From contig JAGGAD010000018.1 in NCBI GenBank assembly GCA_017889625.1, forward strand, positions 1-40,610: a stretch of 40,610 nucleotides of DNA, read 5' to 3'. Below the pieces are notes generated by a model. It was not told where the DNA came from, made no database searches, and saw only the letters and a list, made by a program, of their open reading frames with translations. The translations under genes and the position numbers were made by a program. Shown here piece by piece: positions 25,073-33,611 of this stretch; positions within the stretch are counted from its first letter, which is position 1; each line of letters starts with the position of its first letter. The stretch is from Bacillota bacterium. Lineage in GTDB: Bacteria; Bacillota; Negativicutes; Sporomusales; CTSoil-080.

Positions 25073-26296
25073 TTAGCCTTTCATTATAGCACTAACTTTC
25101 ATACATCTATGTTGAAGTATCCAATCACCAATTTCTTTGCCTTGTAAATATTCTGGCGCATTAATACCCTTGATTGAATTAATAGCTTTAAGCAATTGTT
25201 CGGCCTTAAGCAAAAACATTGGTATTTCTCCACTATCAAAAAATACTATCCTGCGGAAGCCATTCATGCCGATTGGGTTATTTACAATTTCTAAAAGTAA
25301 CTCTACAATTTTTTTTGGTTGTTTAATATTAACTCGCATATGATGTTTAATGACTATTTCCGCAGACTTACGCCAATTAGTGGGTATTGGTATTTTTTTA
25401 GCAAAATTGTCCAGCGCTATTAATCCATTGATATCATGATTTATATGTCTAGGAAGTTGGTCTTCTGGCGTTAGTCCTTTGCCAATATCGTGCATTAATC
25501 CGGCAAATTTAACTTGTATGGGCAGTGTTGTACCAGCTAACCAATCAATTATTTGCATCGTATGTTCAAAAGCATCCCCTTCCGGATGGTATTCTATTGG
25601 CTGACGTTTACCTAGCAAAGCATAAATTTCTGGCAAGACAGTTTCAAGCAAGCTTGCCTTTTGCAAATACCTAAAAAATAGCGACGGCCTATCGGTATTG
25701 AGTACCTTATTTAGTTCCTTAAAGAATCTTTCTTTTGGTTCAGCTTTAAGTTCTTCTCTACATTCTGACATTAGGTCTAACGTCTGTTGATTAATAGAGA
25801 AATCTAACTCTGCTGCTTGTCTAGCTGCTCTTAAGGCTCGTACGGGGTCATCCTTGAAAACTTCTGAAGTTGCATTAATTACTCTAAGTTTAATATCCTT
25901 TTGTCCATCATACGGGTCAACGATTTTGTATCCAGGTAACTCCATCGCTATGCTATTCATCGTAGTATCTCTACGGAACAGGTCTTGTTCTATAGTAATG
26001 GAAGGGTCACACTGGACCTTAAAGCCATTATAACCAACGCCTGTCTTTCGTTCCATTCTAGCAAAAGCTATCTCACAACGGTCTCCTTCAATTTCCAACA
26101 GGAATACCGGGAATGATCTTCCGATTTGTTTAGCCATCGGAAAACTTTCGCTAAAGTTAATGTGACCAACACCAGTTATAACATAGTCTTTATCCTTTGG
26201 TGTCGCTTGAAGTATCGTATCTCTAACCCATCCACCAACAATATATACCTTGCCACCTAGCCTATTAATTGTAGATACAAAATCTTGTTCAGTCAT
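25073..26296 (-). CDS. cca: CCA-adding tRNA nucleotidyltransferase with HD domain (E. coli type)
   Basis: About 407 residues. The nucleotidyltransferase head shows VGGWVRDTIL and the catalytic DKDY acidic pair, then GRSFPVFL and RMERKTGVGYNGF, which follow E. coli Cca closely. RRDTTMNSIA is the motif for sugar and base recognition. An HD domain (LMHDIGKG near 275) gives phosphohydrolase activity in the family. It adds or repairs the 3' CCA of tRNAs. I prefer ATG 26296, which overlaps (ATGA) the stop of an upstream coding-like frame, over the TTG 15 bases earlier; neither has a strong ribosome site. The enterobacterial-like form in this lineage hints at acquisition by transfer. Confidence 0.85.
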   Translation of the reverse strand: MTEQDFVSTINRLGGKVYIVGGWVRDTILQATPKDKDYVITGVGHINFSESFPMAKQIGRSFPVFLLEIEGDRCEIAFARMERKTGVGYNGFKVQCDPSITIEQDLFRRDTTMNSIAMELPGYKIVDPYDGQKDIKLRVINATSEVFKDDPVRALRAARQAAELDFSINQQTLDLMSECREELKAEPKERFFKELNKVLNTDRPSLFFRYLQKASLLETVLPEIYALLGKRQPIEYHPEGDAFEHTMQIIDWLAGTTLPIQVKFAGLMHDIGKGLTPEDQLPRHINHDINGLIALDNFAKKIPIPTNWRKSAEIVIKHHMRVNIKQPKKIVELLLEIVNNPIGMNGFRRIVFFDSGEIPMFLLKAEQLLKAINSIKGINAPEYLQGKEIGDWILQHRCMKVSAIMKG

Positions 26297-26525
26297 TTGA
26301 TCAACCCACAATTCATAAGTATTTTCTTTCGTTCTTCTTCAGGAAGTTTAACTGTCTTTTTCGAGAACTTTTTTCTTCTTAAGTATAACCTATTAAAATA
26401 ACTTCATCATTTGTTTTGCAAATCTCTTCCAAAATTACCCCTAATATCACCGCAAGTTTCTTAACAACTTCTTTCGGGGTCTTCTTAACTTTGTCTAATA
26501 AAAAAAGAGCAGCTTCCGCCGCCCC
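26293..26525 (-). pseudogene. frameshifted coding fragment in front of cca
   Basis: Two overlapping minus-strand frames read like one protein. The first (26525 to the TAA at 26379-26381) gives LDKVKKTPKEVVKKLAVILG and ends in VILIGYT. The second (about 26403-26293) gives LRRKKFSKKTVKLPEEERKK and ends with a TGA that overlaps the cca ATG. Adding one base near 26381 would join them as ...IGYT-LRRKKFSKK.... No start codon with a ribosome site exists upstream, and a terminator occupies its 5' end, so it appears to be the remains of a gene once coupled to cca. Family not recognised. Confidence 0.45.
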
Positions 26526-26543
26526 CTAATCTAGTGCTCTTTT
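26503..26543 (-). terminator. terminator of the small secreted protein gene
   Basis: AAAAGAGCA pairs with TGCTCTTTT around a GC-rich loop and is followed on the minus strand by T7. It lies 50 bases after the stop of the gene at 26593. Confidence 0.8.
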
Positions 26544-26592
26544 CTTGTCTGTACAACTGTTGTTTTTCTTGTGCAACTGCTGAATGTATCAT

Positions 26593-26979
26593 TTATACTG
26601 TCGCTTTTGCTCTCTCCATGTATTGATTATAGGTTTCTTGATCTACCCCCATAGTAGTGGCTACGTCCAGCCAGCTGTTACTACTAGTCTTCTTTGACAA
26701 TATTTCGTTTATATTGCTAACATGCACATTTATACTATTATTTTGACCTGCTAATAATCCAGCCATTACAATATCCCTCGGAGCATACCCTTCTTCCATT
26801 AAGTAGGCAACAACGTCTTTAGAAATCGCTATGGTGTTCGCAATACTTGCTTGCATACTATCTCTCTGATAGTACCATTGAACAACATCTTGTGGCCCCG
26901 ATGCATTACATATATTTAAGCTTGCTGTTCCTCCCAAAATAAATACCCCCATAAGTATTGCTACAAATATCTTTTTCAC
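26593..26979 (-). CDS. small secreted protein of unknown function
   Basis: 128 residues from GTG 26979, which has TGGGAG 8 bases upstream; the frame is open five codons further but that start lacks a ribosome site. A signal peptide (KKIFVAILMGVFILGGTASL) predicts export. The mature part is helical: ANTIAISKDVVAYLMEEGYA and RDIVMAGLLAGQNN suggest a small helical bundle with no cysteine pair or metal site. I recognise no family. It is monocistronic with its own terminator. Confidence 0.7.
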   Translation of the reverse strand: MKKIFVAILMGVFILGGTASLNICNASGPQDVVQWYYQRDSMQASIANTIAISKDVVAYLMEEGYAPRDIVMAGLLAGQNNSINVHVSNINEILSKKTSSNSWLDVATTMGVDQETYNQYMERAKATV

Positions 26980-27102
26980 GCTATTATCTCCCATCTCTTT
27001 TTAGTTAACCTTTCTTTACTATATCAATAAATAGTTACATTAACATTTCAGTTTTATTACATTTTTATAACGGTTGTTAGAAAATTACAGCTATTTATAT
27101 TC

Positions 27103-27147
27103 AAAAAAAAAATTGCCGGGACAGATAATTTATTTACCCGCCCTGGC
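27103..27147 (-). terminator. terminator ending the long pyrimidine/ABC operon
   Basis: On the minus strand GCC-A-GGG pairs with CCC-GGC (27115-27147), then AA and ten T residues (27103-27112). It lies 75 bases after the carbamoylase stop. Confidence 0.75.
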
Positions 27148-27215
27148 TATACTTTTGTAATACTTATTGGTTTTGTTCCGAGGCATCATTATTTAAGCCG
27201 TCAACCCTTGAATTT

Positions 27216-27252
27216 GATAACCTTATATGATAAGCAAATTTATAAGGTTATC
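27216..27252. repeat. 12-bp inverted repeat spanning the carbamoylase stop codon
   Basis: GATAACCTTATA and its exact inverse flank a 13-base loop; the stem includes the last codons and stop. It may protect the operon's 3' end. No T run follows directly. Confidence 0.5.
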
Positions 27253-28443
27253 ACAAGCAAGTGAAAAACTTTCTATTTTTGTATATTCTTCGGGACTGTG
27301 GCTTTTGCCGCCAATACTAGGCATGAAAATCATCGCTGAATCAATGATTTGGGCAAAAGCCTTCGCATCATGACCTGCCCAGCTAAACAATTCCATCGAA
27401 TTCGGAAGCTCAATAGCTCTCAAGCTATATAGTAGTTCTTCCGAGAAAAACTTCACCGGCGTATATATTTCATTTACTAACTGCACCTCTACCCCATATT
27501 TTTCTCTGAGCGATACTGCATACTCTTTGATTTGTTTTGCAAGGGCAAGGGCAAGGGCATCGTCTGTCGCCCGGAAGTCTACTACGAGCGACGCCATGCC
27601 TGAAATGACGTTATGAAGATTTGGATAATTAGACAGACGGCCTACTGTCGTGACTGCCTCGCCGCTATTAGCTTGGCCAAGCTCCCACGTTTTCTGTATT
27701 AGGTCGGCTGCAGCTACTAATGCATCCCGGCGTCCGTTCATAACCGTAGGGCCTGCATGGTCGGCGGCACCCGCAAAATTGAAAAACAGACGTCCAATAC
27801 CGACAATTCCCTGTACAATTCCTATATCGTAGCCAGCAGTCTCCAGCACATCGCCTTGCTCTACGTGCACTTCTAGATACTTGCTGTAATAATCCTTTGC
27901 CCACCCGAGATCGGTGCCAAAGGGCACTCCCTCAAATATACCGCTTTCTTTTCTAAGGGTTTCAATGTTTTTTCCCGCCGCATTTTTGTAGGACAACATC
28001 TCATCGATGCTCATATCGCCGGTCATAAAGCGAGCGCCAAAATACCCCTTCTGACAGATAAGGCCTTCCTCATCGGCTGTTGCTAAAACTTCAACCGGGT
28101 ATTTGGGACACAAACCGTTTTCATGCATCATCGCAATCAACTCCAGGCCGACTACAATTCCGGCAACCCCGTCATAGGCTCCAGCATTGTATACGCTGTC
28201 AATATGTGATCCAATGGCAATCGGTTTTTCTCGGCTTGCCATTGGATCATAGCGACCAATTAGGTTGCCAAATGTATCCATCCGAACTTGCATATCCAAC
28301 TCATCCATTATCTCCCTCAGATATTCTATCGAGTCTACCCAAGCCTGCGAATAGGTTGGACGAGTAATTTTTCCCGGTTCTTCCGTAAAACTAGCAATAG
28401 TTCGCAACCATTTCTGCATTCTTTCTGGATTTGATTTGACCAT
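27223..28443 (-). CDS. M20-family N-carbamoyl-amino-acid hydrolase / allantoate amidohydrolase type
   Basis: A 406-residue zinc-dependent amidohydrolase of the hydantoinase/carbamoylase family. Metal ligands are visible as His80 (GSHIDSV), Asp91 (AGAYDGVAG), Glu126 (ATADEEG), the EVHVEQG histidine near 193 and the C-terminal GGKSHSPEEY. A lid domain with GAADHAGPT and RRDA sits between. Members cleave N-carbamoyl-L-amino acids, N-carbamoyl-beta-alanine or allantoate to the amine plus CO2 and ammonia. With the hydantoinase-like gene 42 bases upstream it should complete ring degradation. Which substrate is used cannot be settled here. ATG 28443 follows AAGGAG by 8 bases. Last gene of the operon. 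Confidence 0.88.
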   Translation of the reverse strand: MVKSNPERMQKWLRTIASFTEEPGKITRPTYSQAWVDSIEYLREIMDELDMQVRMDTFGNLIGRYDPMASREKPIAIGSHIDSVYNAGAYDGVAGIVVGLELIAMMHENGLCPKYPVEVLATADEEGLICQKGYFGARFMTGDMSIDEMLSYKNAAGKNIETLRKESGIFEGVPFGTDLGWAKDYYSKYLEVHVEQGDVLETAGYDIGIVQGIVGIGRLFFNFAGAADHAGPTVMNGRRDALVAAADLIQKTWELGQANSGEAVTTVGRLSNYPNLHNVISGMASLVVDFRATDDALALALAKQIKEYAVSLREKYGVEVQLVNEIYTPVKFFSEELLYSLRAIELPNSMELFSWAGHDAKAFAQIIDSAMIFMPSIGGKSHSPEEYTKIESFSLACDNLINLLII

Positions 28444-28485
28444 GACGAACTCTCCTTCTTAAAAAAACATTTACCCCTACATTAG

Positions 28486-29871
28486 CTATTTACTACTCAA
28501 AAATCGGCCTTGTCCCGCCTGCAACAAGACCTGTTCGTTCGAATATGCAATTCGGCCTCGCGCAATTGTACTAACAACTTGATGGGATACTGTAAGATCA
28601 TCATATATAATCGCACTCTCTCGACATTTACAGCGCAGATTTTGATGATTGATATACTCCGGCGTTCTCAGCTTTTTTACTATAACAAGGTCCGCATCTC
28701 GGCCCCTCGCAATTCTTCCCTTTATTTTATCAAGCCCAAACAGTTGCGCTGTATTTTCAGCGGTGTTTTGCGCGATCATTTCATAAGTTAGTTTGTGTTG
28801 CTCAACCAGCCGTAGCAACAAGAGAAGTGTCAATTCAAGGCCTGGCAAACCGTCAGGTGCTTGCCAAATACTATTGCCACTTTTGCACTTTTCCTCCCGG
28901 GTAAACGGAGCATGATCGCTTCCTGTTAGCTCAATTTTTCCCTCACTATATCCTTGCACCAGTTGGTCTACACAATTTCGAATGCGAAACGGTGGTTTCA
29001 TACGGGCAAACCCACCATACTCATCCATTGAGTCACTATCGAAAGTAAGATAGTTAACACATGTTTCGGCATGGATATCTAGGCCCTTTTCTTGTGCCTG
29101 GCAGATCATCTTCATTGACTCAGCGGAACTCACATGTGCTACAATAGTTCGGCATCCAGTGGCCTTTGCCGCGCATATCGCTCTTGCCACAGCCCTTGCC
29201 TCGGCTTCTTCTGGACGGGACGCACAAAAATCCCTAACTCGGTTACCGTCTTTTGCTCGTATTTGTTTTGTCTTATCAGCAATTATGCTGCCCTCTTCGC
29301 AGTGAATCGTTAAAGTAAGACCCGTTTCAGCAATACAGGCCATTACTTTTTCAAGATCACCAGAGCTAGCCGAGCAAAGACCATAAAATTCCTTTTCTCT
29401 CCCTACAACCGGCGGCATCAGAAACGTCTTGAAGCCAATAGCACCAGCTGCTGCAAGCCGCGGAATTTCATCAAGATTATCAGCCCCGGCACCGCCGTAT
29501 AGCGCAACATCTATACAGGCGTCACGGGTAACTTCATCCACCCGTGACAGAAAATTTTCCAGTGTAGAGGCAGGTTTTGCACATCCTGGCATCTCAAATA
29601 AAGTGGTAATGCCAGCGGCTACCGCCGCCATAGTGCCTGATGTAAAGTCTTCGCGATAAGAAAATATTCCGCCTCGAATATGCACATGGGAATCAATTAC
29701 CCCTGGGAAAATCAACCGTCCTGTCGCATCAATATTTTTTTTGGCTGGTGATAACGCACATGGTCGTTCAACTATTTGTTCGATTTTCCCACCATTTATA
29801 CCGATGCTGCCCCGTCGACAGCCCTCTGGCAATACCAGCGTACCATTTAAAATATTAATACTATTATCCAT
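28486..29871 (-). CDS. cyclic amidohydrolase (allantoinase/dihydropyrimidinase/hydantoinase family)
   Basis: A 461-residue TIM-barrel amidohydrolase. DSHVHIRGG carries the first two metal histidines, GFKTFLMPP the lysine expected to be carbamylated, LTIHCEE and IVAHVSS two further histidines, and LTGSDHAPF the catalytic aspartate. Length and motif spacing are closest to allantoinase (AllB-like) but dihydropyrimidinases and hydantoinases share them. The reaction is hydrolytic opening of a cyclic amide or imide such as dihydrouracil, hydantoin or allantoin. It starts 15 bases after preA and precedes the carbamoylase, which fits the second step of reductive pyrimidine breakdown. Confidence 0.88.
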   Translation of the reverse strand: MDNSINILNGTLVLPEGCRRGSIGINGGKIEQIVERPCALSPAKKNIDATGRLIFPGVIDSHVHIRGGIFSYREDFTSGTMAAVAAGITTLFEMPGCAKPASTLENFLSRVDEVTRDACIDVALYGGAGADNLDEIPRLAAAGAIGFKTFLMPPVVGREKEFYGLCSASSGDLEKVMACIAETGLTLTIHCEEGSIIADKTKQIRAKDGNRVRDFCASRPEEAEARAVARAICAAKATGCRTIVAHVSSAESMKMICQAQEKGLDIHAETCVNYLTFDSDSMDEYGGFARMKPPFRIRNCVDQLVQGYSEGKIELTGSDHAPFTREEKCKSGNSIWQAPDGLPGLELTLLLLLRLVEQHKLTYEMIAQNTAENTAQLFGLDKIKGRIARGRDADLVIVKKLRTPEYINHQNLRCKCRESAIIYDDLTVSHQVVSTIARGRIAYSNEQVLLQAGQGRFLSSK

Positions 29872-29886
29872 TATTTTCCTCGCAGC

Positions 29887-31101
29887 TCATTTTTTCATCA
29901 TTGAAATACAACCCTGAGGACAAATTTGGGTACATAGACCACAACCCTCGCACTTATCGTTGATGCATACCGCACTCTTTCCCTCGATGCGTATCGCTCC
30001 AGCCGCATTATTATCTCGGCAAGCCGTTACACATTTCCCACAACCAATACATTTTTCCGCGTTCACGTACGCGTATAGTTTATAGTCTCGATTTAGATCA
30101 ATCTGTTTAGTAACATTGACTAACGCCTTGCCTCTAAAGTCTTCAATTGTCCCAAAGTCCATTTCTTCCATATAACGCAATAATCCGGCAGTTAGTTTAT
30201 TAATAACTCCGTATCCATGTTCCATGACTGCAGAACAAACCTGCAATGTCTGTGCACCTAACAAGATAAATTCAGCGGCGTCTTGCCATGTATAAATTCC
30301 GCCAGTGGCTGAAATAGGCAGATTGGTCGCCGAGGCCAACTGCATCACGCAGCGCAATGCAATCGGCTTAATGGCCTTCCCGCTTAGGCCCTGCAAGGCA
30401 CTCATACCATCAACTGAATTATAAGGGATAAAAGTTTTGAGATTAACGCCAGGTAAGGAACTCATCGTATTAATAGCCGCAATAGCATCTGCCCCGCTGG
30501 CTTTAGCCGCAATACCTTTACTCTGTACATCCATAGTCAGTGCCGTTAACTTGGGAATAACCGGCTTTGTGGTTTCTTCGCGGACCCAGGAAACCACCTT
30601 CTTGATTTGTTCTTCATCCGTTCCCAGCATTGCTCCACAGCCACTTTCAGCCTGTCCATGCGAACATGATAGGTTAAGTTCAAATCCATCTACGCCGGCC
30701 TGCTCGAAAATTCGCGTCGTTTCTCGCCATTCCTCTTCTTTAAGAACGTCGGTATGCATAAGACTTGCAAACACGGCATTCTCCGGGAACCGTTGTTTGA
30801 GCCAGAGGATACCTTCTGCCCACGCTTCTAGTGTTTTTGCGCTACCAATTTCAAAGTTGGTAAAGCCGATAATTTGACTTTTATCTCTAACGGCGTGAAT
30901 TCGCGGAGTAACATTTTGTTTAATAAATCTGGGAGTGTATTGCACAGATTTAATGACCGCTCCACCCCACCCCATCTCAAAAGCCCGCGCAATGTTTTCT
31001 GGCGAAACAGTCGGGGGCGCAGACGCTAGAATAAAAGGATTCTTTAAGTGTATTCCGACAAAATTTGTTTGCAATGTTGCTGACATCTTCGTTTTCCACA
31101 T
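29887..31101 (-). CDS. preA: PreA-like dihydropyrimidine dehydrogenase subunit with ferredoxin domain
   Basis: A 404-residue protein. Residues 5-310 form the FMN-binding barrel of class-1 dihydroorotate/dihydropyrimidine dehydrogenases; the active-site NLSC motif is present (ELNLSCSHG, with Ser instead of the usual Pro after Cys) and ATGGIYTW binds the FMN phosphate. Residues 345-404 hold two [4Fe-4S] ferredoxin motifs (CIGCGKCVTAC and CEGCGLCTQICPQGC). E. coli PreA (about 411 residues) reduces uracil or thymine with electrons from the flavoprotein PreT. No PreT gene is in this operon or window, so the electron donor may be ferredoxin. ATG 31101 follows GGGGAA. Confidence 0.88.
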   Translation of the reverse strand: MWKTKMSATLQTNFVGIHLKNPFILASAPPTVSPENIARAFEMGWGGAVIKSVQYTPRFIKQNVTPRIHAVRDKSQIIGFTNFEIGSAKTLEAWAEGILWLKQRFPENAVFASLMHTDVLKEEEWRETTRIFEQAGVDGFELNLSCSHGQAESGCGAMLGTDEEQIKKVVSWVREETTKPVIPKLTALTMDVQSKGIAAKASGADAIAAINTMSSLPGVNLKTFIPYNSVDGMSALQGLSGKAIKPIALRCVMQLASATNLPISATGGIYTWQDAAEFILLGAQTLQVCSAVMEHGYGVINKLTAGLLRYMEEMDFGTIEDFRGKALVNVTKQIDLNRDYKLYAYVNAEKCIGCGKCVTACRDNNAAGAIRIEGKSAVCINDKCEGCGLCTQICPQGCISMMKK

Positions 31102-31124
31102 CCGTTCCCCATAGAATTTGCCGA

Positions 31125-31712
31125 TTATTTTTCTCTTTTCACTATAAGATTGCTGATAAAGCTGCTAAAATCGCTAATAATTTCTTTGTTAGTTCTATTT
31201 CTGTCATCCATCGCCAGACCATAAACACACGGCAGTTCTAGTTGTCGATCAGTAATTTCTTTTTTCAATTCCTCAATGAATATGCCCGGCCTATTAATAA
31301 GGGTTCGCGGTATCTCTTTGGGGCGACCGCCCCAATCTTCGCAATAGCTTGACATGCTACTACCGCAGGTAGGCGAACCATCACAGGTAAGTATTGCGAT
31401 CACATCGTATGAAATTATTTTATAATTTTCCATATAATCGGCCATCTGTCCAGCTAATTGCCGGCAAAACCGGCGGTACCCTACGTTATCATAAAGATTT
31501 CTGCTATTCCACCACCGCTGATTACCCATATACAGCGTTTCCGGACAAGGCATTTGTATAACTCCCATTCCAAAGTGATCCAATACCTGGATCACTTCAG
31601 AAAACATGCCAGGATAACGAGCAAATTCCCTTACTTTATTGTTTGCATTCAACAAGCAGTTTGCAACAAAAACTACTTTTTTGCTACGCGCATCTTCCTT
31701 GTGTAACGACAC
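31125..31712 (-). CDS. TudS-related putative desulfidase (DUF523-like)
   Basis: A 195-residue protein with cysteines at 19 (NCLLNA), 56 (MPCPET), 110 and 116 (TCDGSPTCGSS). This cysteine layout is that of DUF523/TudS, where three cysteines hold a [4Fe-4S] cluster whose free iron removes sulfur from thiouracil-type compounds. The CD3072-like branch of the family fits the length and motifs. GTG 31712 has AAGGTG 8 bases upstream. It lies 23 bases before preA, which reduces the uracil ring, so desulfurisation of a thiopyrimidine followed by reduction is a natural reading. Activity is inferred from family and context. Confidence 0.8.
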   Translation of the reverse strand: MSLHKEDARSKKVVFVANCLLNANNKVREFARYPGMFSEVIQVLDHFGMGVIQMPCPETLYMGNQRWWNSRNLYDNVGYRRFCRQLAGQMADYMENYKIISYDVIAILTCDGSPTCGSSMSSYCEDWGGRPKEIPRTLINRPGIFIEELKKEITDRQLELPCVYGLAMDDRNRTNKEIISDFSSFISNLIVKREK

Positions 31713-31732
31713 TGCCTATCACCTTTTCTTTC

Positions 31733-31772
31733 TTAGAGAAACCACCCAATATCGCTTCGGCGGTTTCTCTAA
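31733..31772. repeat. intra-operon hairpin between binding protein and desulfidase genes
   Basis: A perfect 11-bp stem TTAGAGAAACC/GGTTTCTCTAA. No T run follows on the minus strand, so it more likely stabilises the upstream binding-protein message than ends transcription. Confidence 0.65.
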
Positions 31773-31784
31773 GTTGTATCATTA

Positions 31785-32822
31785 TTATTGCAAAGACTTA
31801 GCTGCCTGCTCCCACGGCTGCTTATCGTAGACTTTTTCTGGTAATTTCTTGATAATTTTATATTTTAGGGCTAAGTCTTCTGTTGCTTTGATACTTTTTT
31901 CATCAAGATAACAGATTTTATCGGTGGTTATGCCTTGTGGCATAACCAGTTTGGCAATTTCTTTGGCAAACGCCAATTGATGCGCCTTATTATTACTGGA
32001 ATGGTCAAGGTACTTCCACACAATCTCCGTTGCCCCCTCCGGATCCTTACAAGCTTCCGCCCAGCCTCTCATTGTAGCTCGCATAAACTTTGCAGCAACC
32101 TCTGGATTATTTGCAAGCCATTCAGTGTTAGCAATAAGGCAGTCCTCCAGCATACCGGATCCTTCTTGTTCTAGATCGATAACATTGAGATCGCTTGCCG
32201 CAAGACCGGATTCCAACAACACCAGATATTCATTATAGGTATGGGCCGATGCTACGTCTATAGAACCATTGAGAAAAGCATCCATAGAATTATCCTGTTT
32301 TACAAGCATGAGATCCTTATCCTTATTTAAACCATATTTATCAAGTAACGCATAGATTGGGTATTCAGCTGTTCCCAGCCAAGCACCAACCTTTTTACCC
32401 GCAAGATCTTTGGGACTGTTGATTCCTTTGTCTTTTTTGGAAACTAGCATAAAAGAACTTTTTTGGAATATTTGTCCAACTTCGGTAATCGGATGACCCT
32501 GCTCTTCAAACGGTAAGATACTATAAAGGTTAGCGATACCAAACTCTGCCGCGCCGACTGAAACCTGGTTTGTCGCCACAATGTCTGGCCCACCGGGAAT
32601 AAAGTCAACATCAATACCTTCTTCTGCATAGTAACCTTTTTCTTTAGCATAATAGAAACCCATAAACTGCGCTGAAGGTAACCATTTTAGTTGTAAGCGG
32701 ACGCTAGTAAGTTTTTTCCCGTTATCCGCTGAGTCCGAATTTGAATTGCCGCACCCCGCCACCAAACCGATTACTAACGAAAGAGCTACCAATAACCCCA
32801 TAAATTTAGCTATCTTGTTCAT
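31785..32822 (-). CDS. ABC transporter substrate-binding lipoprotein, NMT1/THI5-like
   Basis: About 345 residues. A lipoprotein signal peptide ends in LVAGC (lipid-attached Cys24). The mature protein starts with VRLQLKWLPSAQFMGFYYAK, the hallmark of NMT1/ThiY-type binding proteins that recognise thiamine pyrimidine precursors, riboflavin or related heterocycles, and is close to the nitrate/taurine group. I prefer the ATG at 32822, which has AAAGGAG 7 bases upstream, to the one six bases earlier. It follows the permeases by 18 bases. Given the enzymes downstream its ligand is probably a pyrimidine- or hydantoin-like ring compound. Confidence 0.88.
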   Translation of the reverse strand: MNKIAKFMGLLVALSLVIGLVAGCGNSNSDSADNGKKLTSVRLQLKWLPSAQFMGFYYAKEKGYYAEEGIDVDFIPGGPDIVATNQVSVGAAEFGIANLYSILPFEEQGHPITEVGQIFQKSSFMLVSKKDKGINSPKDLAGKKVGAWLGTAEYPIYALLDKYGLNKDKDLMLVKQDNSMDAFLNGSIDVASAHTYNEYLVLLESGLAASDLNVIDLEQEGSGMLEDCLIANTEWLANNPEVAAKFMRATMRGWAEACKDPEGATEIVWKYLDHSSNNKAHQLAFAKEIAKLVMPQGITTDKICYLDEKSIKATEDLALKYKIIKKLPEKVYDKQPWEQAAKSLQ

Positions 32823-32840
32823 ATTCATTCTCCTTTGTTA

Positions 32841-33611
32841 TTATTGTTGAGATGTGTGCCATTTGAGAGCGTAATACTCAACTAAGGATACAACGCCGTA
32901 CATCAAAATGCCGCAAAGGGCAGCAGCAACAATATAGGCCCAACCAAGACTCATTTGCGACAGTTTAAGTACGGTCGAAAGTTCAAAGCCAATGCCATGG
33001 TATGATGTGAAAAATTCGCTGCAGATCGCGGCCATTAACCCAATCGTTGTGTTGATTTTTAACGCCGTCAGTACATTGGGTACACTGTTAGGCAGACGTA
33101 GTTTTAAGAAAATTGTCTTCTTATCCGCGGCGTAAGAATTCAACAAATCAAGCGTAAAGGGTTTAAGTACCGTCAACCCGCGGTAAGTGTTGATTGCCAT
33201 CGGAGCCATCGAAAACATTGTAACTACAGCTATCTTTGAACTCATCCCCATACCAAACCAATTGTTCATAATCGGGGCCATTGCAATCATTGGAACAGCG
33301 TTGAACGCAGTTACTAAAGTCAATCCTCCACTGCCCCATTTGGGAAAAATAGCTGTTAACATCGCGAACATAAACCCTAAAATGGATCCAAGAAAAATAC
33401 CGACGAGTGCTTCGCACATTGTAAATTTTGTATTTTCCATAACCACATCAAAGTTTGAATAAAGTGCCCCGGCGATGTCAGTCGGTAATGGCAGTTGATA
33501 CGGTTTTAGCTGTAACAACACATGAAAGCCCCCCACTTGCCAGCAGAAAATAAACAATATACCAAACATCACCGCAATAATACCATTGACAAGATTTCCG
33601 CTTCTTTGCAT
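32841..33611 (-). CDS. ABC transporter permease (SsuC/TauC type), second of two
   Basis: A 256-residue membrane protein with six hydrophobic segments. The EAA-type coupling loop lies near residues 160-180 (LDLLNSYAADKKTIFLKLRL). It belongs to the nitrate/sulfonate/taurine permease group. Its ATG overlaps the stop of the first permease by one base (TGATG), so the two are translationally coupled and probably form a heterodimer. GAAGGTG upstream acts as ribosome site. Confidence 0.88.
   Translation of the reverse strand: MQRSGNLVNGIIAVMFGILFIFCWQVGGFHVLLQLKPYQLPLPTDIAGALYSNFDVVMENTKFTMCEALVGIFLGSILGFMFAMLTAIFPKWGSGGLTLVTAFNAVPMIAMAPIMNNWFGMGMSSKIAVVTMFSMAPMAINTYRGLTVLKPFTLDLLNSYAADKKTIFLKLRLPNSVPNVLTALKINTTIGLMAAICSEFFTSYHGIGFELSTVLKLSQMSLGWAYIVAAALCGILMYGVVSLVEYYALKWHTSQQ

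Noticed and set aside
30437-30877. 146-codon open frame on the plus strand
   Set aside because: It is antisense to preA, whose motifs are fully consistent; codon content of preA leaves this frame open by chance.
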